64,000 bases of DNA from Blastocystis hominis (GCF_000151665.1 NW_013171838.1:881001-945000), one strand, 5' to 3'; positions 20,627 to 32,160 are shown, counted from the stretch's first letter. A program made the numbers and translations. The notes: generated from the sequence alone by a model not told the origin.

Positions 20627-22367
20627 ATGAGGATTGTTACCTGGAATGTGAATGGTCTACGTTCTTTGATTCGTTCTAAGGGAAATATTGAAAGGGTTTT
20701 TTCGATTTTGGATGCTGATATCGTTTGCTTCCAAGTTGGTTTGCCTCTATTATTGTGATGTTAGGAAAGCCGTTTAGGGATGAGCGACATCAGTGCAGAC
20801 TGTATTCCAGAAGGCTATGATGCATTTTCTTCCCATTGTGCACACAATGGCGGATATTCGGGAGTTATAACGTATGTCCGTAAGGAAATGCTGCCATCTC
20901 GCGTTTATTACTCATTTGAAAAGTTGCTTTGCATCTTCCCTGTGATTTAGTTTTCTTGGTTCGTTCTCTCAACATCCCAAGTCTACTATTTATCAGCGAT
21001 ACGACAGTGATTTTGTAAAGTCAGCTGACATGGAAGGACGAGTTTGCTTTACCTTTTTTGATAATTGTGCGATCTTGAACGTTTACTTTCCTTGTGGCTC
21101 TGAGTATTACTGTTCTAAGCTTATGATTATCTGCTAGAGAAGATTCAGCTCGTTGTTCTTTTCGCGAGCGTTTTTATGAGCTTATAATGGATCTTGTAAA
21201 GATCATCAAAGTCGATTACCCAAACTGCATTTTACTTGGCGATTTCAACACAGCTATTGGTATTATGGATTCTGCCTATGCAGAAAATGACCTTGACATC
21301 ACCGGTTATTTATCCGTTTTTCGCAGCATGTCGGATTGGCTGGAGACTCTGTTATCATCCGAAGAGTTCTTCCTTTTATTTGGCCTTCATGATTAGAGAC
21401 GGAGGATGTGGGATGATCGATTGCTTCCGTGCGCTGTATCCCTCAGAACGAAATGCGTACAGCTGCTTCAATACGAAGCTGAAAGGCCGCATAAACAACT
21501 TCGGAACGCGGATCGATTACATCGTGTGCACGCGTCCGCTGCGAAACTGTTTGGTGGAGTGTGCGATTCGATCGGATGTGACGGGGAGCGATCATCTGCC
21601 TGTCGTGGCAGGTCTGGTTGGGTGGGAAAAGTGACGAGTAGAGTTCGATTTTTCGGTGAAGAGCGAAAGTTCGGTGGTGGGATTGCGGTCGAAGGTGGGC
21701 GAGCAGCCGAAGATTCTGTCGTTCTTTCGAGTGAATCGGGTTGGAAAGAGGGGAGCCGAGGCGAAAAACTCGCAGGAAGGGAAGGAAAGAAGGGAGTGTG
21801 CGGAGTGTAGCGAATGTAAACAAGGGGCAGAATTGAAAGAAGCAAACTTCTCTGGGAATGAATCATTGGATTCTAAATCTTCAATTGGAGCATTGGATTC
21901 AAAGTCATCAAAGAATTCTTTGGATTCAAGGTCGTCAAAAGAATCCGAGGATTCAAAGTCATCAAAAGAATCCGAGGATTCTAAACTTTCGCACACACAC
22001 TCTCCTTCAATTCATCCTCTTGATTCAAAGGAGCAGCATAGCAACACTCAAACCAAGGAAGAGGCTTCCACGGAGTGGTCGTGCGATCGCTGCACCTTCC
22101 GAAATCAATCAAATGAGAAGCTTTGCAAGATTTGCGGGTTTTCGCGAGCTCGCTATTCTCAAAATGAATCGATGATCGACGCGCTGTTTAAGGGAAAGAA
22201 ACCACGGACGATCCCTCGCTGCACAGTCCACGGACTGCCCTGTGTACGCCATCAGGTGCAGAAGGAGGGGAAGAATAAAGGGCGTTTTTTCTATGTTTGT
22301 TCGCTGCCCATTGGGTTTCGAAATGATCCCAAAGCAAAGTGTAACTATTTTCAGTGGGAGGATTCGT
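20627..22367 (+). CDS. APE2: AP endonuclease 2 with PIP box, RanBP2 and GRF zinc fingers
   Basis: A multi-exon gene of the exonuclease III family. Exon 1 reads MRIVTWNVNGLRSLIRSKGN; after a 30-nt intron comes ESRLGMSDIS ... IPEGYDAF; later LLGDFNTAIGIMD and, near the end of the catalytic domain, FGTRIDYIVCTRPL and DVTGSDHLPVVA hold the conserved active-site Asn, Asp and His. The C-terminal extension has QPKILSFF, a PCNA-interacting box (Q-x2-L-x2-FF), a Ser/Asp-rich repeat (LDSKSSK units), a RanBP2-type finger WSCDRCTFRNQSNEKLCKIC and a GRF finger ending CNYFQWEDS. This is the APE2 layout: base-excision repair and 3'-end trimming linked to PCNA. After WEDS the genome gives T, four bases, then TGTTTGTT, so the stop is probably TAA made by polyadenylation; otherwise translation would run 5 codons further to TGA at 22382. 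Confidence 0.85.
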
Positions 22368-22371
22368 ACAT

Positions 22372-22379
22372 TGTTTGTT
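22372..22379 (+). terminator. TGTTTGTT motif placing the APE2 stop
   Basis: Exact octamer starting four bases after the T at 22367. Cleavage after that T adds AA and makes a TAA directly after the codon for the final Ser. Confidence 0.7.
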
Positions 22380-22588
22380 CATGACAAGTGATTCACTGTA
22401 TGATGAATGTGTTACTTTGTTGAATTACTGACTTGTAGCGATTGTGGACATTTTGTGCGAATTCTTTGAAGTAGTTATTCACAACTTCTTTTACTATTCA
22501 TCCTATTATGACCATGGTTAGCAGTTTCCTGACTTCTTCAATTCTAGTGTTTTTCGAAAGGAGAACCAAATATGATTGTGTCGTTTAT

Positions 22589-23178
22589 ATGTGTCGCGTT
22601 CCAGACGTTGTTCTCTACGTACGCAATCTTGTTCAGAGTATTCGTCCCTGGATTCAACGAGTTTGCATTGAATTGTATTTCTACTTGTAGAAACAACTCC
22701 ACTCCATCAATCTAGAACTCTCTACCCTCGAGGGAACACAACTGGAATCCATGTACATTAAAGCAAGCGAGAATACTTTATCCTCCTCCGATTCCATCAA
22801 CTTTTCGTATGTAGGACTACGTGTGGATTTGCCTCATCAACTAGTTAGAAGCTTCTCTCGGTTATACTCTTCGCTCATTCTCACAGATCCCTTTTCTCGA
22901 GAGACTTCCAAGTGAGCTTGAAATAGGTACATCAAGACTTATGCATAGTAAACGCTCAATTTTCGGTGCATATCGATGTAAAAGAAGAAGCTGAAACAAA
23001 ACCAAAAGCGAATTGGCAGTTGGAGTGCGCTGTATTGATATTCTGGTAAACCCACTCCTTTGTAGTCGGATCAGCCGATTTCCACCACGTCGCGTCGATC
23101 CCGAAGCGCAGTATCCACTGTATTTGCCGGACCTTTCACTTTTCAATTTTCGTTTTCCCATTTTCCTGTTTGTGTAGC
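22589..23178 (+). CDS. Hypothetical intron-containing gene, convergent with RPC9
   Basis: Forward-strand exons joined across introns of about 30 nt give one coherent product: MCRVPDVVLYVRNLVQSIRP, then KQLHSINLELSTLEGTQLES, YVGLRVDLPHQLVRSFSRLY, and, after introns at about 22914 and 22992, RSIFGAYRSNWQLECAVLIF and CRFPPRRVDPEAQYPLYLPD, ending near a TAG at 23178. A TGTTTGTG-like motif overlaps the end. The start is uncertain: upstream coding (ERRTKYDCVV) suggests an earlier exon. No family was recognised. The 3' end overlaps that of the RPC9 gene on the other strand by about 35 bases. Confidence 0.4.
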
Positions 23179-23652
23179 AAAACAAAAGTAAAGGAGATTA
23201 TTTGTTACAATAGAAACCAGTTCATCTACAACTTCGTCAGACATCCGTTCAGGACATTCTTCAATAACCTAATACTCACTAAAGAGCGCCGATCGTACAG
23301 TGTGTATATCGACAGCTTGAACAGGAACGATATTTATCATTTGCATCTTTTCGTTCGGAGTCAGGTGAACTCCGTGTCTTGTTTCAAAACTTTCCAGTTC
23401 GCGTAAAAAATTCTGTATCCTACAATTCAAACAAACAAGCATATCCACTTTTCGTCAGAGAGGTGGCATGCAGGCGTCATTTCGAGATATCGCATTACGG
23501 CTGATTTTGTCCATGGAAATTCTCCACTTCCAGAGAGCGTTTTATCTCCCTTCCAATCTTTCAGCGCTTGGTAGACTTCCACGTTGGTAATCAGCTTTAT
23601 TTCCTTCGCGCTACACGGTCAGCAAGCCCAAGAAGATTACACACATCTCCAT
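23143..23652 (-). CDS. RPC9: RNA polymerase III subunit RPC9 (CRCP/C17-like)
   Basis: Five exons on the reverse strand. Exon 1 is only eight bases (MEI...). Joined, the product reads EIKLITNVEVYQALKDWKGD, then TKSAVMRYLEMTPACHLSDE, KIQNFLRELESFETRHGVHL, TPNEKMQMINIVPVQAVDIH and VIEECPERMSDEVVDELVSI, ending GKWENEN. This follows the RPC9/Rpb4-like family closely: a LxTNYEV start, a segment ending in TPC/TPAC, then helix-rich text with NxRP/NIVP-x-x-VDIH and EExxER. In Pol III, RPC9 pairs with RPC8 in the stalk that recruits TFIIIB. The second intron (23420-23448, 29 nt) contains a perfect TGTTTGTT, the motif that elsewhere marks transcript ends. Confidence 0.75.
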
Positions 23653-23880
23653 GAAAAATCTCTCTAACAAACACTCCAAAACATTTGTTTTCATCTCTTC
23701 TCCATATTCGTAAACATTCTCTTTCCAAAATAGTCGGCCGTTACTCCCAGTCCATCCTTCTCCTTCTCCATCTACACATCACGCTCGCTCCTCTCTTCTC
23801 CTACCGCTTCCAAGTACTCCTCTTCCGTCGGAGCCGGCTGCAGCACCAAGTAGGGCCTACGTGCCAGGTCGCTCCCACCC

Positions 23881-26800
23881 CTACTTGAACTTGTACGCGC
23901 ATCGACTGCATCCCGGCGAATCGGAGGAAAGACATCCGGAATGATAACTATGACCGCACACGAAGCGCACGATCGGCAGCTCCAGCGGGAGATTGCAGTG
24001 GGCGCACTTGTTGGTCTGGTAGAGCCTGGCGTCGTTCATAATCGCGGAGATTTCCTGCTTTAAATGCTGATTGGTGGTCATGATGTCGCTGATTTTCTCG
24101 CGATCCTACATGCGAATCGAGGCCGAGTCGGTACGGTCTGCACAGCTCCGCGTCGGCGCCGCACGTGTCGAATAATGAACTGCTTGACCATCCCCAGCTG
24201 GATGTTGTCGTTCTGCGAAACGATCTGCAGCGCGGTGAGCAGCGGAACCACGTTCGTCTTCTCGATATAGTCCAAAATCTCGCGGATCAGCGCGAGGTTC
24301 AGCTCGCTCTGCTGCGCCAGCATCGTCAGCAGCTGGAGCCAGAGGTCATTGCTCTGCTCGCCGAAGGTCTTGCAGACCGCGATGCAGTTCCGCGGGTCGT
24401 TGTGCTGCAAGTAGTGCTGCAGCAGCAGCGAGTACATGCCCAGCTTCTTGTACAGATAGACCTGCCCCTCCGCGGAGTTGTACGTCTGCACGAGGATCAG
24501 CGCTTCCTCTTCGTCGTACGCTGCGCGCGGGTCGGTGAGGATGCTCATCACGCTGCTTCGCCGCTGCACCACCACTTCCGATGCGGTTTGGCTCTCGGGT
24601 TGGCTCGGCTCCGCCTCTTTGCGAAGCGCCAGCTCCAGCAGCGCGTTCCACGTCGAGGCGTCGCACGGCTGCGGGCGCTTCACGACGTCGGAGAGGAAAA
24701 TGTCGAGGAGATCGCTGTGCGACGCGAAGAGATGGATGTAGCTCGACGGGTTGCCGAACTTGGGGTCCAGCGCCGAGCCGCTCAGCGACGCCAGCAGCGC
24801 GGGCGCAGCGGTCGCCAGCGTGGATTTGGTGGCGCGTTTGGAGTTGAAGGAGCGCTGGAGACTGCGGCGAAGCGACTGGAGCGGGGAGAGCGCCAGTTCC
24901 TGCTCGGGCTCCGGGGAGTAGAACCGCGAGACGGAGGTTTGTTGATAGTCGGTGCAGAGCTCAATGCAGAGCTGCGTGGTGGGCTGCGGGACCTCGTCGA
25001 GGAGAACGCGCCCGAATTCCTGGATCATGGCCTCGGCGTCGTGGAACACGAGCGAGTGGATGTAGTCCACCGCGGTCTGGAAGTCGCGCTCGTATTCGAT
25101 GAGCAGGCGGAGATAGTCGTGGTGGTACGCGTATTTCCGACTCAGATGCAGCGCCTCCTTCTCCCATCCGCAGTCGGTCAGCACGCGAATCGCAGTCGCG
25201 ACGTCAAATCGCTTTTCTAGACGTCACAGGAGACGAGACGATCGAAACCGCGACTGTCGGTGTAGATGAACTCCTTGAGCTTGTCGCGCTGATGCATCTT
25301 GCAGTAGCAGTTGATCAGGAGCGTGGTGTGCTGCGTGTTCGCCAAGCCCTGGTTGTGCAACGCCTCCAAGTACGTCGTCAAGCAGGGCAGACGCTGCGCG
25401 TCCAGAAACCTGCGGATCACGTAGGACGGCTCGAAAACGCCGATGGTTTTGATGTACTCCGCGATGGCCTCCTCGTAGTTCTCTTGCGAGTAGAGATAAT
25501 CGCCGTATCTACATGGAACGCCTCCCTCGATCGCACAGTTTGTGGATCTCCACGATGCTGCTGTAGGAGAGATTGTTGCTATGCGCCAGCGACAGCGCCA
25601 TCGGGAACAGCTTCTCTTTGTACAGCACCGCCAGCTTGCTCTGCAGGTCCAGCTTGTGGAGACAGAAGATCGAGTGGTTCTCCGTCTTGATGAACACATC
25701 GCCCCATTCGCTGAACACGCACTCCACCCAGTCCGGTTCTCCGTTTCTCCGCGTTACCCCGTTTCTCCTCCCCTACCTCTCCAGCCGGCCCTGGAACTCC
25801 ACAAAATGGGCCTGCGGGTTGTAGATCGTCACGCGCTGCGCGCCGGAATCCGTCCGCGAGCCCACCAGCAGGCAGTCTTTGAAGCTCGCCACGCACTGCT
25901 TCTCCCCCTCCAGCGCGTAGCACCCCACGCTATCCAGGCCTCGGAAGCGAAACAGCCCGTCGCGCCGGCCCACGATCAGCTCGCCCGTGTCGGTGAGGCA
26001 CGCGCAGCCCCGCCTGCAGCCGTTCGAGTCCAGCGAAGTGTACCGGCTGCCGCGCTTCGCGCTCGGCTGCAGCGAAAAAACGCCCGTTTCGCTCGCACTC
26101 GTCGCGTAGAGGAGGAGGAGGAGAGGCGAGGAATCGCTCTTCTGCGAGGACGAAGAGGCGTCGGAGCGGGCGAAGTGCAGACTGGTCACGGCGGAATCGA
26201 AGTGGAATTCGAAGGCGCTGGGCTGCACCCATTTGGAACGAACCAAATCGCCCTGGGAGAGAGAGAAAAGCACGGCAAGGATACCTTGATGGAATAGATC
26301 ATGCCGCTCTGGCAGCCGATGCAGAGCGTGTCGTTTTCATCGCTCACCGCCAAGGCGGTGATTACCTCGACCGAGGTGGAAGGGGTAAGTTGGAGTGTGC
26401 GCGCGCAAATAGGGTTTCCGGAAGCGTCGGTAGTGCCCATTTTCCATAATTTAACCTCGTTCTCGACCTGAGAGGGAGAAACGGTCACTTCCGATAGTAG
26501 CCCCAGATCTTCGATCACCGTCTTGTATTTGGAATTCAGAAGCAGTGAACTGCGATACATATTCGCTACCGACTTAGATTTCTCGGCAGCACTTGGTTCA
26601 CGAATATCTGTCGACGAGGCAAGTGTCAGCAAGATATTTGATGATTTATACTAAGCGTTACGTACAAAATAGGCAACGGTACGAGATAAGCAAAGTTAAT
26701 ACATCCTTTGTGCGCTTGAAATCGCCGCAGCGAATAATTCTGGTTGCAAATCGTGACACCACCCTCAGAATCCGAAAAAATGAGTTGACCATTTCCTCCT

Positions 26801-26937
26801 GTGACGGAGGTGATATCTAATGCCTAGGATCGTGAGAATGGATTCCGTTGAGGACATACCTGTGTTGCATAGAGTGGACTCGATGGACTCTCCGATTGCA
26901 ACAACTCAGAGACAAAGAAATCGAATTTCCTCCACAT
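23881..26937 (-). CDS. VPS11: Vacuolar sorting protein VPS11 (HOPS/CORVET subunit)
   Basis: A multi-exon reverse-strand gene from the ATG at 26937 (MWRKFDFFVSELLQ) to a TAG at 23881. The N-terminal third is a beta-propeller (ITSVTGGNGQLIFSDSEGGV; CIGCQSGMIYSIK). The middle is an alpha-solenoid (YGDYLYSQENYEEAIAEYIK; EALHLSRKYAYHHDYLRLLI), the clathrin-heavy-chain-type repeat with the YG-x-x-LY motif of Vps proteins. The C-terminus is a RING-H2 finger: CAHC ... CGHSYHSGC ... CSRC. This order, propeller, solenoid, RING, is that of VPS11, a core subunit of the HOPS and CORVET endosome/vacuole tethers. Introns near 26840, 26660, 26270, 25750, 25500, 25215 and 24100 were seen. Only the exact boundaries are unsure. 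Confidence 0.85.
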
Positions 26938-27578
26938 TTGTCAGAGCTATCTAATCTAAATAAATATCTAGACTCAAATTGAGAAGTCTAAATCGATAAG
27001 TATTCAAAGTATCGCGAATTAGAACCGCGGAAGTGAGCCATTATTGAAAACACCAAAATTCTAAACCAGCTTAAATAGGAGTTGAATCTGAAATAGAGCA
27101 GATGTATGTCGGTAGGGTATTAGGAACCGTTGAAGAGTATAAAAGGAAAATGGTTTCGATGGTGTTGGATAGGCACATATACTACTCTATATTCGAGAAA
27201 TGCATAAACAGGAAGGATTTATGACTCTTGGCTATTGGTGTCTACACAATAGAAGGATTTGTACAGCAAGCTTGTGTTCTTTCATTTCTGATGTTCGTAG
27301 AATCGTACTGATATGTTGAAAATACTAGTGATAGGTCACACTTTTGACAACCTTTGACATGCAAAGGATGGATATGCATGAATAATATCATTTAAAAATA
27401 CAAATAAGTAATGATTATGAATCGTAAACCACCCGTTCGGCAGATATACCCACTTTTGTCAATTACGACACTTCGCACATTCTTCAGTTTTCTCAGTACG
27501 ATTTCTAAATTAACTTTTGTTTTCTGATCAATTACAGTGGGAGGGAAAGTGTTGATATCTCACAAAAAAGTTAGCGGC
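26938..27578. other. Intergenic spacer upstream of LRR paralogue B
   Basis: About 640 bases between divergent VPS11 and the LRR gene. No ORF with coding character and no repeat was recognised. Confidence 0.5.
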
Positions 27579-29951
27579 ATGGCCTTCGCAACAAAGGAGT
27601 TTAAGAATAGATTTGGTGAAGATATTGAATTGTCGAAAGCGGCTGGTGTCTATGGACTTGTTGACCAAACCATGTCTTTGGATGGGTGGGTACTCATTCT
27701 ATTTGATGATGAAAATATTATTTCTGCGTGTTACAATAATGGAAGATTCAACGGCGAAGGCTATCTGCTTAGAAAGGAGAAAGTGTTGAAAACTTGTGAA
27801 AGGGGCATTAACCTTGAAAAAGTGACAAAATGCCAAGCGAATTCTGAGTCTGGAGAACGCTTCGAAGGACAACAGATCAATGGGGTTCCATATGGCGAAG
27901 GAATACTTTATGATAAAAATGGCACTGCTGTCTATTCCGGAATTGTGATTAACTGGAAAAGGGAGGGATATGGGGTGAGTTACTATACAAACGGGGCATT
28001 GGAATATGTGGGAACTTGGTGCAACAATACGAAGCAAGGCTGTGGAAATCTCTATTCCACGACTGGACAGCTGGTCCGTTCCGGTGAATGGGTGGACGGA
28101 AAGGAAGTGAATGGAGAGTACAAGGGGGACGGAAGCAATTTACACACTCGGGTGAAGACATTATCTCTCTCGAATAAGTGCAAGTTCACAAGGTTTAGTG
28201 TGGAGCACCTTCCTCTTCTTAAAGAAATTCAAATTGGAGAGAAGACGTTTTCCGATGCCCCTAACTTTAAGATAAGCAACATGAAGCACTTGCGTAGTAT
28301 TCGAGTTTGTGAGCAAGCGTTTACGAGCGAGGGCGTGGAAACCAGTCCTAGTCGTTCGTTCTCAATCACAAATTGTCCTGTGTTGAGTGTAATAGACATT
28401 GCTCCAAACTGTTTTGGCGATTTTGGGGGTGATTTCGAACTGCAAAACCTGCCCCAACTAGAAAAGCTTCTGATCGGAAGAATTGGAAGTACTTCGATCA
28501 GTTTTTTAAGCTGCTCTTTTGTCCTGCGAGGTCGCTCTGCGCTTCCCATCTAACCCAAATAGACCTTCCCAACCTCCAAGAGATCGTTCTGGGAAAGCGC
28601 ACTTTCCAGCACAGCATGAACACCATTTTAGAGAGTGGATTCCCCTTGGGTCTGTGAACTAGATTTGCCCAACCTCACCTCCATGAAGCTCGATCGCTAC
28701 GCGCTCGAAGGCGAGTTCGACCCTCTCAGCTCTCTCGAAATGCGCGGTAGGAGCGTGGGAGAACGCCTTCCATGGAGACCTTCCCTGTCTCAGCCAGCTC
28801 ACATCCAAGGGAGAAAGTTTCCAGTTTCCTCGTTTTGTGACGCTGTCGAGTATCCTCCAGCTCATTGCTCAGCGATAGACAGACCTTCCGAACTGCTTCA
28901 ACGTGCAGCTCCCCAAGTCGTTTCGCGAAGTGATGTTCGCCTCCGTCAGCGGTACGCGATCCAACATATCTCTCTCATCAGACGTTCACTTCGCTCTCTC
29001 CTCCCAAGTGCCCCCGACCTGCTCCTCCGTGTTCATCGACGCGCTCGACTCGCGAACGACTCGCCTCAACCTGCTGGAACGAACCTGCAACCAAGTGGAC
29101 TACACCGTTTTTGACTTTTCGCGGTTTACCCAACTCGAGGAGCTCTGCATCGCGAACAACAGCTTCCTGTTCGTCGACCAGTTCCGGCTCGAAGGCTTCC
29201 CCGCGCTGCGCGCAGTCTGCATCGGCAGCAACTGCTTCACCAAGGAGAAGTACCGATACACCAAGAACCTCGCGCGGTCGTTCTGCGTGCAGAAGTGTCC
29301 GCGGCTCGAAGCCATTCGGATTTATGAGCGAAGCTTCATCGATTATTCGGGCGAGTTCGTCGTGGCGCAGCTCCCCGCGCTGCGCGTGCTCACGATCGGA
29401 GACCTCAATCGGGACTCTTACAACTTTTTTTATTGCTCTACGTTTACTTTAAAGAGTAGCTCGCGCTGTTCGAGGGAGGACTCACACGCAGATCTTCCAC
29501 AGTTACAAAGCGTCAGTTTAGGCAAATTTTGCTTCCAGAACTCAGTTCATACCATCTTTCAAAGTCGGAAGCAGGGGAAGCGTGGCATGTAGATCTTCCT
29601 CAACTCCAAAGCATTATGCTCGGTGAATGGGCGCTCTTCGGGTTTTGGAGCATGCACTGCTCTCTCAAAATGCAGAGTAAGTAGCGGTTGCACACATGAG
29701 AGACAGATCTCCCCTCTCTCGCAACTGTGGTATCCAATGGGTTTAGTTTTAAATACCCGCGCTCTGTCGTGCTGAAAAGTAGGGGTGGACCGTTCCTTCC
29801 AGGTAGATATTCCGCGGTTGAAGGTAGTCAGTTTACCTGACTCTTTCCGATGGGTTCGAGATAAGAATATTTCTAGTTGGGCTTGGTTCGGAGATTAAGT
29901 CTAGGCGATATTCCTGAATTACTTACTAATCTTGGTAAGCTTAAGGGATAG
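27579..29951 (+). CDS. MORN plus leucine-rich-repeat protein, paralogue B
   Basis: Start MAFATKEFKNRFGEDIELSK. MORN repeats follow (FEGQQINGVPYGEGILYDKN, YVGTWCNNTKQGCGNLYS), then BspA-like LRRs (FSDAPNFKISNMKHLRSIRV; FGDFGGDFELQNLPQLEKLL). From about 28550 each LRR unit is a separate exon: introns of 24-37 nt, all in phase 1, with next exons opening DLPNL, DLPQL, DLPSL or DIPRL. A longer unit (SSVFIDALDSRTTRLNLLER ... FDFSRFTQLEELCIANNSF) corresponds to the same block in paralogue A. The reading frame ends GDIPELLTNLGKLKG with TAG at 29949. No signal peptide was seen. MORN repeats suggest membrane/phospholipid association and LRRs protein binding; the actual role is unknown. The gene is far more GC-rich than paralogue A. 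Confidence 0.72.
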
Positions 29952-30178
29952 CTATGAGTTTGTTTCCATAAATATGTATTGGTTACATTTGTCGTTTTTT
30001 CAAAACGAGAAACAACGAAATCAACTCAAACCTTTCATACCTTTGAATCACAGGGAATAACAATTCCATAATTATTACCTTACAATTCATATAAATTATA
30101 ACAGAGTGAAATGAATATCATTATACTAACTAAGTATAATAAAAATATAAAGTCAGTCAAACACCATTCTTTTTTTTA

Positions 30179-32067
30179 ATGTGGTTTCGTTGTAGTCCAG
30201 CCAAATCAAAACTTGAAAAGGCTATAGAGGATGTTGAAAAAGCTCTTGAAACAGTTAAGCAACAAAAGGAAGCCGTTGAAGAAAAGTAAGATGCTTGGCT
30301 TAAATATCAACTAGAGCCCAAAAAAACAGAAACGAACAAGTTGACTTTTACAACATGGCTAAACGCCACAAGGTGAAAGGTGAAGTCGATAGTAGTTTTG
30401 AGATTCTGGAATTACCATTAGGTGCTAAGGATTGTCTAAAGAAAGTTGTGTCTCGTAAAAGAATGGCAGACATGCTAGGAGTAGACATTCCTGTTTTCTC
30501 TTCCCATTAGAAATATTTGACAAAATATGATGAATTTGAATTCTCTTTGGAGAGTGCCGAGGAAAGTCTGAAAATCGCTTTGACAGCAAAACAGGTGGCC
30601 AAAGCCCTTGAAACTTGCAAGAGGTGTAGCGCTGAAATGGAGGAAGCTATAGATAAAGCAAACGAACTAAAGCAAGTCATAGATGATATGGATCCCGATA
30701 TGTTCAATATTGATGATACTGTACTTGCTTTTCCCTTTTAGTGGCTCATTTCCTAGGATATCGATTACTTAAAAGACGAGCTGTGCGATAACTCATCGAA
30801 GGAGATCAAGGAGCTAATGAACGGCGCGGTATTGACCTACATCAAGGAAAACCTTCAATCGACCGCCACCAAATTCTTTTTGAGCTCGTTCACCAACCGC
30901 TACATCAACAACCCCGTGTACGAGGACCACTACTCGACCTTCAGCGACGTTCTGAACGATTTCTGGATAAATCTCCCGAAGCTGGTGAACAGCCTGCTGA
31001 ACAATTACGAGGAGCAGCTCAAAATCGAGGCGGCCTTCCTGGCCGACGACAGCACCGATCAGATCCAGCTCCATCTCAAAACCGTGCTGGAATCGTGGAT
31101 CGACACGTACTTCCTGAAGCTGAACAAGGCAGGATTGCAGATGGAGATGGAAGCGGCGTGCGACAAGGAGTTCGAGAGCATGCTCAGCACGCTGAACGAG
31201 ACCGAGCAGACCCCGCAGGAGATCATCCAGACGATGCTCAAGCGGATCGTGAAGCAGATGGTCGTCGTGTTCAAGCAGAAGTGGGAGAATCAGATGAAGG
31301 ACCCCACCGCCAAGGCCAGTTTCGAGGACAGCTACCGCAAGATGATCGTCGAGCTCACCAATCAGCTCACGGGCGAGGCTCCCGACATTCTCGCCTCGCT
31401 CAATATCACCGTGCCCGTGCAGCCCCCCGAGCAACCGGAGATTCCGACCACTCCGCTCGCCCAGGCTGCCGTGGCGCGGACCGAAATGCCCAAGGAGCCG
31501 GTTATGCCCAAAGAACCGGAAATGCCCAAGGAGCTGGAAATCCCCAGGTTGCCGGAAATGCCCAAGGAGCCGGTAATGCCGGTGCTGCCGGCAGTTCCGA
31601 CGCATGTTCCTGCGAGTTTTGTGCCGCCAAAGCAAATCCCGGTGGCTGAAGAAGCGAAGGCAGAAGCGGAAAAAGAAGAAGAAGAAGAAGATGATAATGA
31701 TGATGATGAGTGTTATATCATGGTGGAACCAGAACCCAGGCGTCAAACCATCAAGTCCCTCACACCTTCGAGGAACCAATCCCCGATTCCTTCTCCTTCT
31801 CCTTCCGTGTCTGCAGCTCCAAAGAATCAACCATCCGCTATGGCTCCTCCTTCCGTGTCTGCAGCTCCGTCCTCGCTGCAAGTTTCGATGATTCAGCCTC
31901 CCACAACGACGACTACCTCCTATTCACTCGGCTCTGGGATGACATACACCATTTCAAAACCTGCCCGGATCACACCTGCAAACGCCCCGCCCACTCTTCA
32001 AAAACCCCTTTTCAGGCCAGCGCCCTTGGCGAGGCCGAGCTCCAACCGGAGAGTTTCCTCCTCGTAA
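30179..32067 (+). CDS. ESCRT-III/Snf7-like helical protein with Pro-rich tail
   Basis: Exons from 30179 joined across 29-36 nt introns at about 30286, 30482 and 30720. The first 180 residues are charged helices (KSKLEKAIEDVEKALETVKQ; RKRMADMLGKYLTKYDEFEF; CKRCSAEMEEAIDKANELKQ; VIDDMDPDMF), resembling the helical core of ESCRT-III proteins, including the RK-rich linker and the acidic helix. Unusually the frame continues (DIDYLKDELCDNSSKEIKEL) into a second helical region and a tail with repeated MPKEP units, an acidic run and Ser/Pro-rich sequence, ending with TAA at 32065. It may be one gene with a long extension, or two genes with an ATG near 30817. An earlier first exon upstream of 30179 is also possible. 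Confidence 0.4.
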
Positions 32068-32097
32068 TGAGTGTCCTTCCTTTCCCTGTTTCCTTCG

Positions 32098-32105
32098 AAC
32101 AAACA
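32098..32105 (-). terminator. TGTTTGTT 3'-end motif after thioredoxin reductase
   Basis: Exact octamer on the reverse strand, about 55 bases beyond the SECIS-like element and 30 bases from the stop of the convergent ESCRT-like gene. It defines a 3' UTR of about 200 bases containing the SECIS. Confidence 0.6.
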
Positions 32106-32160
32106 CACCGCAACAAGCACAACACACTACTAAAACAACAAGGAAGCGCAGCCGGCGCTC

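Noticed and set aside
22862-23140. Reverse-strand protein MGKRKLKSERSGKYSGYCAS or the frame with ATWWKSADPTTKEWVYQ
   Set aside because: No start or consistent splice pattern beyond the RPC9 stop; the forward strand gives a better joined product.
24165-25220. 351-residue forward ORF opposite VPS11
   Set aside because: Antisense Arg/Val/Leu-rich text; the reverse strand encodes a recognisable VPS11 with RING finger.
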